From: Chloroflexota bacterium
GTDB lineage: Bacteria; Chloroflexota; Anaerolineae; B4-G1
Direction of reading: 5' to 3'
DNA length: 6,591 nt
Assembly: GCA_024232355.1 (NCBI GenBank)
Contig: JAAEPW010001039.1
Coordinates: 1 to 6,591 of the forward strand
The position numbers and the translations under genes are program-made. Positions 1 through 6,590 of the stretch are shown here, in pieces (within the stretch, counting starts at the first letter, position 1; every line of letters starts with the position of its first letter). The notes under the pieces were generated by a model. It was not told the origin of the DNA. It was given only the letters and a program-made list of their open reading frames with translations, and searched no databases.

Positions 1-138
1 ATCTCGAAATCAAGCCCCTGACAAAGCGAATTGGGGCCCAATCAGTCCCCGATTTGCAATTCCCGCTCTCTGGAGGCTTTTTGGACTCTTTCTTGCCCTT
101 GACTGGCCTCCATTTTGCGAAAAATTGGTGATGGTACC
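1..138. other. Unassigned flank upstream of the repeat gene fragment
   Basis: This stretch does not resemble the repeat protein that follows. The frame used by the repeat gene is open from position 3 but meets TGA at 129-131, and its translation here shows none of the repeat motifs. On the - strand all three frames stay open for much of the stretch; one gives a short charged tail ending at a TGA at 42-44, but no frame gives a recognisable family. It contains a 13-base palindrome (30-42) and a separated 6-base inverted repeat (72-77 with 106-111). The abrupt change to mid-domain repeat sequence suggests a rearrangement, a second mobile-element end or an assembly join. Which of these applies cannot be decided from the window. 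Confidence 0.45.
30..42. repeat. Short palindrome ATTGGGGCCCAAT
   Basis: Two 6-base arms, ATTGGG and CCCAAT, flank a single central G. It lies in the unassigned left flank. With a one-base centre it cannot form a good RNA hairpin without opening some pairs, so a terminator role is doubtful and no T-run follows. It could be a protein-binding palindrome or chance. Confidence 0.3.
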
Positions 139-140
139 GT

Positions 141-2126
141 CCGGTCCTTACAGCTACCGAAGACAGCGCCTACAGCTACACTATCGCCACCCAGGACGAT
201 GACGGGGATAGTGTGAATATTTCCGCCTCGGTTAGGCCGGCCTGGTTGGCTTTGATCGATAACGGCGATGGCACAGCAAGCTTGTCTGGCACGCCGCTCA
301 ATGACGACGTGGGGCCGAATGGCGTCAGTCTGCAAGTGAGCGATGGCATCAGCGACACGGCCCAGGTCTTTACAATTACGGTAGGCAATACCAACGACGC
401 CCCGGTCTTTGCCAGCACTCCAACGCTCACAGCCACAGAAGATAGCCTCTACAGCTATAATGTTGCTGCCGGTGATATTGACGTGGGCGATGTGTTGTCC
501 ATCACCGCCCCGGTCAAGCCGGCCTGGCTGGCTTTGAGCGATAACGGCGACGGCACGGCCGTTCTGAGCGGCATCCCGCTCAACGCCGACGTGGGCGCGT
601 TTAGTGTCACCCTGCAAGTAAGCGACGGTATCAGTAATGATCTCCAGGTCTTTACTATCACGGTCAACAACACCAACGATACGCCCCTCTTTAGCAGCAG
701 CCCGGTCACCGAGGTGCTCAGAAATACGCTCTACAGCTACAACATCAGCACCGGCGACGACGATGGGGACAGTGTGGCTATCACCGCTCCGGTCAAGCCG
801 GCCTGGTTGACCTTGAACGATAACGGCGATGGCACGGCGACGCTGTCCGGCATTCCCACCAGTTCTGATGTCGGTGCGCACAGCATCAGCCTGCGGGTGA
901 GCGACAGTATCAGCAGTTCGACCCAGCCCTTCACGCTGACCGTGGTCGGCATTGGCGGCGCGCCCACCTTTAGCAGCATCCCGGTCACAACGGCGACCGA
1001 AGACCTCCTGTACACCTATAATATCAGCACTGTACTGAGCAGTCTGACCCGTCGCTTTATGGCTGCCAGTGAGTTGCAGATAGCGGCGTTGTTGAAACCG
1101 GCATGGTTGAGCCTGGTGGATACCGGCGACGGCACAGCGACCTTGAGCGGAACGCCAGGCGATACGCATATCGGCAGCCACGCCGTCATTCTTCAAGTGA
1201 CGGATGGTTCAGGGGCAGGTGACACCCAGGCCTTTGATGTGGTGGTGCAAAATACCAACGACTTGCCACTGTTCACCAGCTCGCCGGTAGAAGAGGCGAC
1301 TGAAGAAACTCTCTATCATTATGAGATCACCGCCACAGACGATGACGCGGGCGAGAATCTGATCATCGCGGCTATCGGTAAACCGGCTTGGCTGATCTTG
1401 GTTGATCACGGCGACGGCACGGCTGCCCTCAGCGGGACGCCGGGCAATGCGGACGTGGGCGACACATCGGTGTATCTGGCAGTCACGGACAGTGTTTCCG
1501 CCACGGCCACGCAGAATTTTAGCATCACGGTTTTGAACGTCAACGATACGCCGATTTTCAGCACAACCCCGTTATTGAATGTCAATGAAAACGCGCCCTA
1601 CACCTATACCGTTGGCGCCAGCGACCCCGACGTGGGGGATGTTTTGGTCATCCAAGCCATCACCTTGCCCGTCTGGCTGTCATTCTACGACAACCGCGAC
1701 GGCACAGCACTGCTCTACGGGACGCCCGACAGTACTCAATTGGGCAGCTATGCGCTCACGCTGCAAGTTAGCGATGGCACTGTCACCGTCGATCAGACCT
1801 TTACAGTGCAGGTCAATGATGTGAACGATCCGCCTGAATTTAGCGACTCTCCGCTAACGGCCGTCTACCAGTACCTCTCCTATCAATACAACATTGAAGC
1901 CATCGATACAGACGCCGGCGAAACGCTGCTCATTCAAGCGACGCAAAAACCGGCCTGGCTCAATTTCTCCCAGGATGCGCCGGGAAACAGCCACTCGACC
2001 GCGTATTTGTGGGGTACGCCCGACATCGCGCATGTGGGACAGTATCCAATTATCCTGCAAGTGACGGATAACGGCGGCTTGGTTGCCACGCAACACTTTA
2101 CCGTGACGGTTCCCAATTTGCCCCCG
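141..2126 (+). repeat. Seven tandem He_PIG/cadherin-like repeats (about 93-101 codons each)
   Basis: Repeat units, by P-x-F/NxNDxP boundaries: partial about 141-404, then 405-686, 687-965, 966-1268, 1269-1553, 1554-1835 and 1836-2126. The shared pattern is F-x-S-x-P, then A-T-E-x-x-x-Y-x-Y, a D-x-D-x-G-D turn, KPAWL, DNGDGTAxLSGTP, DVG, LQVxDG, FTxTV and NxNDxP. This matches the putative Ig (He_PIG) / dystroglycan-type cadherin-like group. Copies 1-3 are also very close at DNA level: CCGGTCAAGCCGGCCTGG occurs at 510-527 and 789-806, and GATAACGGCGATGGCAC at 258-274 and 819-835. Later copies drift. Copy 4 has lost the Asp-rich turn and copy 7 has lost the DNGDGTA turn. Confidence 0.88.
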
Positions 2127-5100
2127 GTCACGATGGCCGACTGGGCACAAGCCTTTATCAGCCAAACCACCACCCTGGACGTTCTGCTTAACGACTCGGA
2201 CCCGGATGGCAATCCCATTTCCGTGCTGGGGATCAGTCAACCGTCTAACGGCGTGTCTGCCATTGACGGCGGGCAGGTGAGCTACACCCCCAACGCCGGC
2301 TTTCTGGGCAACGACAGTTTCACCTACCAACTCACAGACGGGCTGGACTCGGTTGAAGGACAAGTGCGGGTACGAGTGGTAGCGCGTAACAACGCGCCCC
2401 GCCCCGTAGACGATACTGTTAGAGCAACCACCGGCTTCCCGGCTACACTCTCCGTTTTGACCAACGACTTTGACCCGGATGGCAACGCCATGCGCGTTGT
2501 CGCCGTTGAATCGGCGGGCGGCAGCGGCAGTATGATGGTTGCCTCTGACGGGCAGGATTTGCGTTACATCGGCGCTGACGCTGGCACGCAGGTCTTTAGT
2601 TACACCGTGCAAGACGTCGGCGGTGATTACCCTCTGTCCGATTCGGCACTGGTAACGGTTGATGTACGTGATTACAGTCCTGATGACATTGTTTTGTACA
2701 ACTTTTTCGGTTTGGAGGATGCCCACCCATCCATTCGCTCCGGCGAACAGGTACAGATCGGCTATCACTTTGTTATTTCCAATGCGGGTGCTTATGCGGC
2801 CAAAGCCGAGCTGAGGTATACCTTGGGCGGCGCCAACCTTGAGGCTCTTGATCTTTTTGCTACCTCTAGCCAGGGGAGCTGTACCACCCACATAGGGTCT
2901 TCTGCTGTCCTCAATTGCGACTTTGGCATTATCATCAACCAATCAGCGGTAACGGTGGATGTGGTCGTGACGGCGCTGCCTAAAACCGCCGGGACATTGT
3001 ATGAAAAGGCGGTGCTCAACAGTGTCAACCCCATAGTAAGCGGCGGCAAATCCATGCAACTTGACAGAACGATAGCTGTTGAATCGGTGGGTGAAATACA
3101 TCAGGTTCAAACAAGTGGGGGAATGATAGATATTGTCGCTGATTATTCTGAAGCCTTGCCGGGCGGTAAAACCAAACTGTACGGCATGCGTATGAAAATA
3201 GGCAATTACTTTGAATTGCGTAACGCAGCCCTGACCTATGATGCCAATGGGGCCGTGCAAACAGAAGGAATATCCAGTCAGTTATGGTTCTATCCTGAAT
3301 ACGAACCCGGGGGTATCAAATTTTTGACCGGCCCCTTTTCTATCCCCGACCGTAACGCTCGCACCATTATACCAGGACCAGACACCACCATCTCAACGTT
3401 GGGGCTGGGTTTCCCGCGTGACGGCTTTGAAACGGTAGATATAACTTGTCTTAACTTTCACATGCCGCTCATCAAGAGTACCATCCAGGCGCGGTTCTAC
3501 ATTTCATACGACCTGCGCCCGCTGGTGCCTATGGAACTCCGACAAACAGCGACCATTCAGAGAGTAACCATTCAGGGCGACCCGCTGATAGACTTTGGGA
3601 ACGAGGGCATTATGACCTTGTCGTTAAAGGGGCTGGAATTGGTTAAAATCAGGTCGAACTATTCCCTGATGGACTCGGATGCTGTGCTTCGGATAAATGA
3701 CATTGAGGACACAAGCGTGCCGGTAAAAGTGAGACTCTATTCTTGGGGTACCCGCGACCATCTTGACATTGAACCCAAGGCCGATAGTATCACGATGGCC
3801 ACACCGGCTGGAGATGTGACCTTTTATGAACCTACCTTTGAAGACGGTCGTTTCTACGCTGCCAATGGCGCCTACAACGCCGACGGCCAGCCGCTCGATA
3901 TCGAGGTAAACGCTCAGGGATGGGCGGTCAATGGAGCCGTAAATCCACCCACCTGGGATATCATTTCGAACCACTTTGCTTACAAAGCCAATGCCAAACA
4001 ACTGCGGATCAGATTGCCCCAGAACTATAACTTGCTCGTCGATAACTTTGCCCTGGGCGCCGACGCTGAGAACAATTCTTTCAAGCTCACCGTGGCGGAC
4101 AGAGAGTTGGAGCTATTCAATCCACAGCTCATTGATGGCGTGCTGCAGGCAGAGACCGCAGAAATGGAGTTGCCAGACGCCTTTGATAATCTCACGCTCG
4201 AGGTCAGTGATGTTTGGGTTGGAGAAGCGGGCGAGTGCGAAAGAGAACTGCACAGCTTTAACGTGAAAACCAATGAAATATGCGTTGGCGAAATAGACGA
4301 AGACGACCAGGAAATGGTAACCATGTTCGGCCTGCTTCAGACCAATATCACGGACATTAAATTCGCAGCGCTGTCTTCTAATAGCTACAAGGCAAAAGTA
4401 TACGGCAGTATTCAAAGTTTTGGCGTGGCCCCGCTGAATGCCGCCACGCCCATTCGGGTTGATTTGACCGAAAATGATACTGACGTTGCTCTGGAAGGGT
4501 TGGAATTCAAGTTTTTCTTCTTGGAAGTCAATGCCGCCAGTCCCTTTACTTTTAATGGGTGGGATGAAATTGGCATCGGCTCAATCGCCGGCTCGCTAAA
4601 CATTCCCCCTACAATAAAAGAGGATGATGATGGCTCGGCCATAGGCTTTTCCGGGTCCAATATCTATGTCAAAGACGGCCGATGGCAAAACGCGGAATTC
4701 GGGCTGCAGGGCTTTGATCTCATTCCCGGGTTCCCGCTCAAAGAAGCCAGTTTTTCCTTGAGCACTACGCCCAACAATGCTTACGACATAGACATAGGGG
4801 CCACAATTAAACTGGGCGGCGGAGATAAAAACGGCGGAGGATCAAGCCGGCGGCCGAGCGGTGGCTGTGGAGACGAGGCTGATGTTAGTGCGGACGTACA
4901 TCTGCGCACTCGGGACGCATGGTTCTATGGCGCCGGGGTAGGCTACGAGTGCGATTACCCGCTCTATCCGCCCAACGTGGTGGTTCTTACAGGTATGTCT
5001 GGTGACTTGGACCTGCGCTCTGATTTTGTGGGACCCAATGAAGACAAGGAAGTGGATAGCGTCAAAATAGAAATTGCCGCCGGGCTGGCCTTTGGAGAAA

Positions 5101-5216
5101 TGGAATTGGGCGGTAACGGCTTTCCCATTATCAGCGCAGACCCCACCTTGACAGCAATTCTCATTTTGGCCACCAGAGCTATGGAGGTACAGTCAACTCG
5201 AGTCCCTCGATCATAA
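213..5216 (+). CDS. Giant cadherin-like/Ig-repeat extracellular protein, truncated at both ends
   Basis: Fragment of a very large secreted or surface protein, about 1667 codons from the GTG at 213. That GTG is only the first usable start: homology to the repeats continues upstream to about 141-153 in the same frame (ATEDSAYSY), so the true start and signal peptide are missing. Domains by residue from 213: seven He_PIG/cadherin-like repeats (first partial) 1-638, two Big_9-like Ig domains 639-729 and 730-820, a DUF11-like domain about 821-960, then an unclassified beta-rich region about 961-1647 with a Gly-rich low-complexity stretch near 1535-1555. Many Asp-rich turns (DDDGDS, DPDVGD, NDSDPDGN) suggest calcium binding. 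No transmembrane helix, LPXTG motif or other anchor is visible. From base 5152 the frame runs through an inserted IS, so the last 20 or so residues and the TAA at 5214-5216 are IS-derived. By family analogy it would act in adhesion, matrix or surface-layer structure; this is inference. It is probably a disrupted gene in this copy. Confidence 0.85.
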   Translation: MNISASVRPAWLALIDNGDGTASLSGTPLNDDVGPNGVSLQVSDGISDTAQVFTITVGNTNDAPVFASTPTLTATEDSLYSYNVAAGDIDVGDVLSITAPVKPAWLALSDNGDGTAVLSGIPLNADVGAFSVTLQVSDGISNDLQVFTITVNNTNDTPLFSSSPVTEVLRNTLYSYNISTGDDDGDSVAITAPVKPAWLTLNDNGDGTATLSGIPTSSDVGAHSISLRVSDSISSSTQPFTLTVVGIGGAPTFSSIPVTTATEDLLYTYNISTVLSSLTRRFMAASELQIAALLKPAWLSLVDTGDGTATLSGTPGDTHIGSHAVILQVTDGSGAGDTQAFDVVVQNTNDLPLFTSSPVEEATEETLYHYEITATDDDAGENLIIAAIGKPAWLILVDHGDGTAALSGTPGNADVGDTSVYLAVTDSVSATATQNFSITVLNVNDTPIFSTTPLLNVNENAPYTYTVGASDPDVGDVLVIQAITLPVWLSFYDNRDGTALLYGTPDSTQLGSYALTLQVSDGTVTVDQTFTVQVNDVNDPPEFSDSPLTAVYQYLSYQYNIEAIDTDAGETLLIQATQKPAWLNFSQDAPGNSHSTAYLWGTPDIAHVGQYPIILQVTDNGGLVATQHFTVTVPNLPPVTMADWAQAFISQTTTLDVLLNDSDPDGNPISVLGISQPSNGVSAIDGGQVSYTPNAGFLGNDSFTYQLTDGLDSVEGQVRVRVVARNNAPRPVDDTVRATTGFPATLSVLTNDFDPDGNAMRVVAVESAGGSGSMMVASDGQDLRYIGADAGTQVFSYTVQDVGGDYPLSDSALVTVDVRDYSPDDIVLYNFFGLEDAHPSIRSGEQVQIGYHFVISNAGAYAAKAELRYTLGGANLEALDLFATSSQGSCTTHIGSSAVLNCDFGIIINQSAVTVDVVVTALPKTAGTLYEKAVLNSVNPIVSGGKSMQLDRTIAVESVGEIHQVQTSGGMIDIVADYSEALPGGKTKLYGMRMKIGNYFELRNAALTYDANGAVQTEGISSQLWFYPEYEPGGIKFLTGPFSIPDRNARTIIPGPDTTISTLGLGFPRDGFETVDITCLNFHMPLIKSTIQARFYISYDLRPLVPMELRQTATIQRVTIQGDPLIDFGNEGIMTLSLKGLELVKIRSNYSLMDSDAVLRINDIEDTSVPVKVRLYSWGTRDHLDIEPKADSITMATPAGDVTFYEPTFEDGRFYAANGAYNADGQPLDIEVNAQGWAVNGAVNPPTWDIISNHFAYKANAKQLRIRLPQNYNLLVDNFALGADAENNSFKLTVADRELELFNPQLIDGVLQAETAEMELPDAFDNLTLEVSDVWVGEAGECERELHSFNVKTNEICVGEIDEDDQEMVTMFGLLQTNITDIKFAALSSNSYKAKVYGSIQSFGVAPLNAATPIRVDLTENDTDVALEGLEFKFFFLEVNAASPFTFNGWDEIGIGSIAGSLNIPPTIKEDDDGSAIGFSGSNIYVKDGRWQNAEFGLQGFDLIPGFPLKEASFSLSTTPNNAYDIDIGATIKLGGGDKNGGGSSRRPSGGCGDEADVSADVHLRTRDAWFYGAGVGYECDYPLYPPNVVVLTGMSGDLDLRSDFVGPNEDKEVDSVKIEIAAGLAFGEMELGGNGFPIISADPTLTAILILATRAMEVQSTRVPRS
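2127..2672 (+). other. Two Big_9-type bacterial Ig domains (protein domain pair)
   Basis: Protein-domain region within the large repeat gene, residues 639-729 and 730-820 from the GTG at 213. The first copy carries the characteristic TLDVLLNDSDPDGN followed by YTPNAGFLGNDSFTYQLTDG. The second has DDTVRATTG, LSVLTNDFDPDGN and FSYTVQD, but its YTP-GF-G segment is degenerate (RYIGADAGTQ). Such domains are stalk or spacer modules in long bacterial surface proteins and usually bind calcium through the NDxDPDG loop. The shift from He_PIG to Big_9 repeats marks a boundary between two repeat blocks. Confidence 0.78.
2673..3092 (+). other. DUF11-like domain (protein domain)
   Basis: Residues about 821-960 of the large protein. 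It shows a conserved-repeat (DUF11) style pattern: an ISNAGAYAAKAELRYTL strand pair, then GSC and LNCDFGIII with two cysteines spaced as in many DUF11 copies (GxC, about 15 residues, then C-x-x-G-x-I), followed by VTVDVVVTALP and an AVLNS strand. DUF11 modules are beta-sandwich units in bacterial and archaeal cell-surface proteins. The match is by pattern only. The domain boundaries, especially the C-terminal one, are approximate. Confidence 0.55.
3093..5151 (+). other. Unclassified C-terminal beta-rich region of the repeat protein
   Basis: Residues about 961-1647 of the large protein match no family I recognise. The region is rich in alternating hydrophobic residues, Gly, Asp and Asn, as in beta-sandwich or beta-solenoid proteins. 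A weak recurring motif (hydrophobic strand, then xDGxxxAxxAxxxLP) occurs near residues 1201-1225, 1298-1320 and 1483-1510. The first two copies are about 97 residues apart and the third about 185 further on, so it may reflect a roughly 95-residue unit. Scattered cysteines are present (for example GECERE, NEICVGE, GGCGDE, YECDY), which could form disulfides outside the cell. The natural C-terminus is not visible because the IS interrupts it. Confidence 0.5.
5152..5167. repeat. Left terminal inverted repeat of the IS
   Basis: CAGCAATTCTCATTTT, a perfect 16-base match to the reverse complement of 6575-6590. It lies 11 bases beyond the transposase stop codon (TAG, complement of 5179-5181). It marks where the repeat gene's own sequence ends. 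Confidence 0.9.
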
Positions 5217-6492
5217 AATCGAGCAGATGTTCCCAACTCTCAAAGCAGATGTAACGAAGCAGTGCTCGAATATCATTGAAAAACGTTTGGCGTGCCGAGA
5301 GTGTTTTTCGGAGGAGGAGGTACTTTTCATCCACTAGATCTAGAATGACGTGAAACAGGAAGGCTAGCAGATTTAGAGTCAACAAGAAGCTCGACAGATG
5401 TTTTTTGCCATGGCCGAAGTTGTGTTCTAAATGATAGCCTCTGTTTTTGAGAACATTGTTGTTCTCGTTTTCGATCTTCCAGTGTGCCCGTCCGTCACGG
5501 ACGATGGGATGAACGGTTTGATCCGTAATCTGGTGATTGGTAGCGAAAGTATTGTAGTAGAGTACTTTTCCATCTGTTCCCTCAGTGACAGTGACCTCAC
5601 ACCAGTTGACCAGTAAAGCATCTTCACCCGCACGCAAGGGAACTTTATTAGCGTAACGATAGGTATAGACTTCGAGACGCTTCTTGGTCGAACAGTGTAT
5701 AGACAAACTCGACAACAAATCACTGGCTTGCAAAGATTCGATCTCCTCGTAGAGTGTTTTGTGGGATTCTGGCTTACAGACCAAGAGGAAATTAAAGTCT
5801 TCACCTAGTGCCAGTTCGCAGAAGGGCTGTTTGCAATACAAATCGTCGCCCGAAATAGTCACCCCCTTGGAAGCGTATTGCTTGGCGTGTTTGTTGATCC
5901 AACGTTTAGCCGCAGACTGTTCACAATCTTGTTTGTCGTGACCGTCTTGCGGTATGATGAATTCTGGTTCCAAGGCTATCACGCGCTCATTACCAGAAGC
6001 GACGATGACCGGTGTGATTGCACTGTGAAAGTAGGTAGTGACGCCGTTTTTCGCTGTTCTGTGAGAACAATTCGAACAATGGATATTTTTTGACGAGAAA
6101 TAATGAACACCATCGAAAGCGATGTGTAAATTATCGCCAAAGCAACGAAATGAGTCCAACTCTCCTGTCGCTTCCAAGTCATTGAAGATATGTTCAAACA
6201 TTGGAGATAGGAAATGAGGCTCAATTGGGTCGAGGAGATTGCGAATCTGATTGTCGCAAAGAATTTGTTCGATGCCAAATAGACTTCCGGCATTGCTATG
6301 TCCCTTGTTTTGTTTCATCGTTCGCTGATGTGCTAGAAACGAAGGCGATTGAGTGAAAAATACCGAAAATGCACCGAGCCCTGCATCTTTGATCGAGTAA
6401 CTTTTGTTTTGACCAATTCGGTAGTCTGGCAACCCATCCAAAACTTGATGGAACTTGGCCACTAGGTCACTAAATGACAATATTTTGGACAT
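5179..6492 (-). CDS. DDE-type IS transposase (IS4/ISAs1-like superfamily), intact
   Basis: Transposase of the surrounding IS, expected to bind the 16-bp terminal repeats and catalyse strand cleavage and transfer. The start chosen is ATG 6490-6492 (MSKILSFSD), since AAGGA lies 8 bases upstream; the in-frame ATG at 6499-6501 overlaps that site and would add only three residues. Length is about 437 residues with no frameshift. Visible motifs (numbered from this start): IAFDGVHYF with Asp about 127, ISGDDLYC with Asp about 216-217, and HWKIENENNNVLKN with Glu about 341 or 343, fitting a DDE triad with an (H)WxIEN third motif as in ISAs1/IS4-type enzymes. After the first Asp comes a CSNC pair with nearby His residues, a possible zinc site. 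After the Glu, YHLEHNFGHGKKHLSSFLLTLNLLAFLFH is a conserved hydrophobic helix region. Function by family is secure; the exact IS family and present activity are not. Confidence 0.9.
   Translation of the reverse strand: MSKILSFSDLVAKFHQVLDGLPDYRIGQNKSYSIKDAGLGAFSVFFTQSPSFLAHQRTMKQNKGHSNAGSLFGIEQILCDNQIRNLLDPIEPHFLSPMFEHIFNDLEATGELDSFRCFGDNLHIAFDGVHYFSSKNIHCSNCSHRTAKNGVTTYFHSAITPVIVASGNERVIALEPEFIIPQDGHDKQDCEQSAAKRWINKHAKQYASKGVTISGDDLYCKQPFCELALGEDFNFLLVCKPESHKTLYEEIESLQASDLLSSLSIHCSTKKRLEVYTYRYANKVPLRAGEDALLVNWCEVTVTEGTDGKVLYYNTFATNHQITDQTVHPIVRDGRAHWKIENENNNVLKNRGYHLEHNFGHGKKHLSSFLLTLNLLAFLFHVILDLVDEKYLLLRKTLSARQTFFNDIRALLRYICFESWEHLLDFMIEGLELTVPP
5206..5223. repeat. Small hairpin-forming inverted repeat near the IS left end
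   Basis: CTCGAT at 5206-5211 and ATCGAG at 5218-5223 form a 6-bp stem around a 6-base loop. It lies within the last codons of the transposase and overlaps the TAA that ends the chimeric repeat protein. It could slow readthrough or be chance; no T-run follows on either strand. Confidence 0.25.
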
Positions 6493-6500
6493 ATATCGCA

Positions 6501-6505
6501 TCCTT
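6501..6505 (-). promoter_or_regulatory. Ribosome binding site that decides the transposase start
   Basis: AAGGA on the - strand lies 8 bases before ATG 6490-6492, good Shine-Dalgarno spacing. The alternative ATG at 6499-6501 overlaps this site and so has no usable spacing. This favours the shorter MSKIL start. Confidence 0.6.
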
Positions 6506-6522
6506 GCTTGAAATGTCTATAC

Positions 6523-6551
6523 ACATTAGTGCATATTTCACTATTAGTCAA
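6523..6551 (-). promoter_or_regulatory. Possible sigma-70 promoter of the transposase
   Basis: On the - strand TTGACT (complement of 6546-6551) matches the -35 consensus at 5 of 6 bases. It is followed after 17 bases by TAATGT (complement of 6523-6528), a weak -10 match. It lies inside the IS, about 30 bases upstream of the start codon, where a transposase promoter is expected. A second AT-rich hexamer, TATAGA, lies further downstream but at poor spacing. Confidence 0.4.
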
Positions 6552-6574
6552 GCGATCGAGGTACTGTTTATTCT

Positions 6575-6590
6575 AAAATGAGAATTGCTG
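6575..6590. repeat. Right terminal inverted repeat of the IS
   Basis: AAAATGAGAATTGCTG, the exact reverse complement of 5152-5167. It lies upstream of the transposase promoter region. One base (C, 6591) remains after it before the window ends. Confidence 0.9.

Larger units (their letters stand above)
5152..6590 (-). mobile_element. Complete insertion sequence, about 1.44 kb, inserted in the repeat gene
   Basis: The element is bounded by a perfect 16-bp inverted repeat: CAGCAATTCTCATTTT at 5152-5167 and its reverse complement at 6575-6590. The bases just outside (A at 5151, C at 6591) do not extend the repeat. Inside lies one intact transposase gene on the - strand, 27 bases from the left end and about 90-100 bases from the right end, the usual plan of a single-gene IS. 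Base composition is clearly more AT-rich than the interrupted gene. A target-site duplication cannot be confirmed because only one base lies beyond the right end; that C would fit a 5- or 6-bp duplication of the left flank (CTTGA or CCTTGA). IS family assignment is open: DDE type, with features shared by IS4/ISAs1-like and unclassified (ISNCY-like) groups. Confidence 0.88.

Noticed and set aside
72..111. Inverted repeat GGAGGC / GCCTCC as a terminator or IS end
   Set aside because: A 6-bp stem with a 28-base loop is too weak for a terminator, and no partner copy that would make it an IS end is visible.
213..215. GTG as the genuine start of the repeat protein
   Set aside because: It lies inside a repeat unit (GDSVN) whose sequence clearly continues upstream in frame. 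The GGGGA before it is part of the coding sequence for the acidic turn.
42..1196. Long - strand open frame (384 codons) opposite the repeats
   Set aside because: It is antisense to the He_PIG repeats, repeats with the same period, and crosses the 5' breakpoint. Its protein is a low-information mirror of the repeat DNA and it has no recognisable domain.
141..2126. CRISPR-like array or noncoding tandem repeat
   Set aside because: The period is about 280 bases with protein-level conservation and synonymous drift. This is a tandem protein-domain array, not short repeats with unique spacers.
1854..2942. Long - strand open frame (362 codons) opposite repeats 7-9 and the DUF11-like domain
   Set aside because: The + strand frame carries clear domain motifs over the same bases, while this frame shows none. 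Long antisense frames are expected from the codon bias of GC-rich repeat genes.
2943..4415. Several 100-125-codon - strand frames opposite the C-terminal region
   Set aside because: No family motif and no ordered arrangement of genes; all lie within the continuous + strand frame.
5431..6093. Small + strand frames inside the IS (for example 5431-5616, 5759-5941, 5878-6093)
   Set aside because: They are antisense to an intact transposase with clear motifs and show no motifs of their own.
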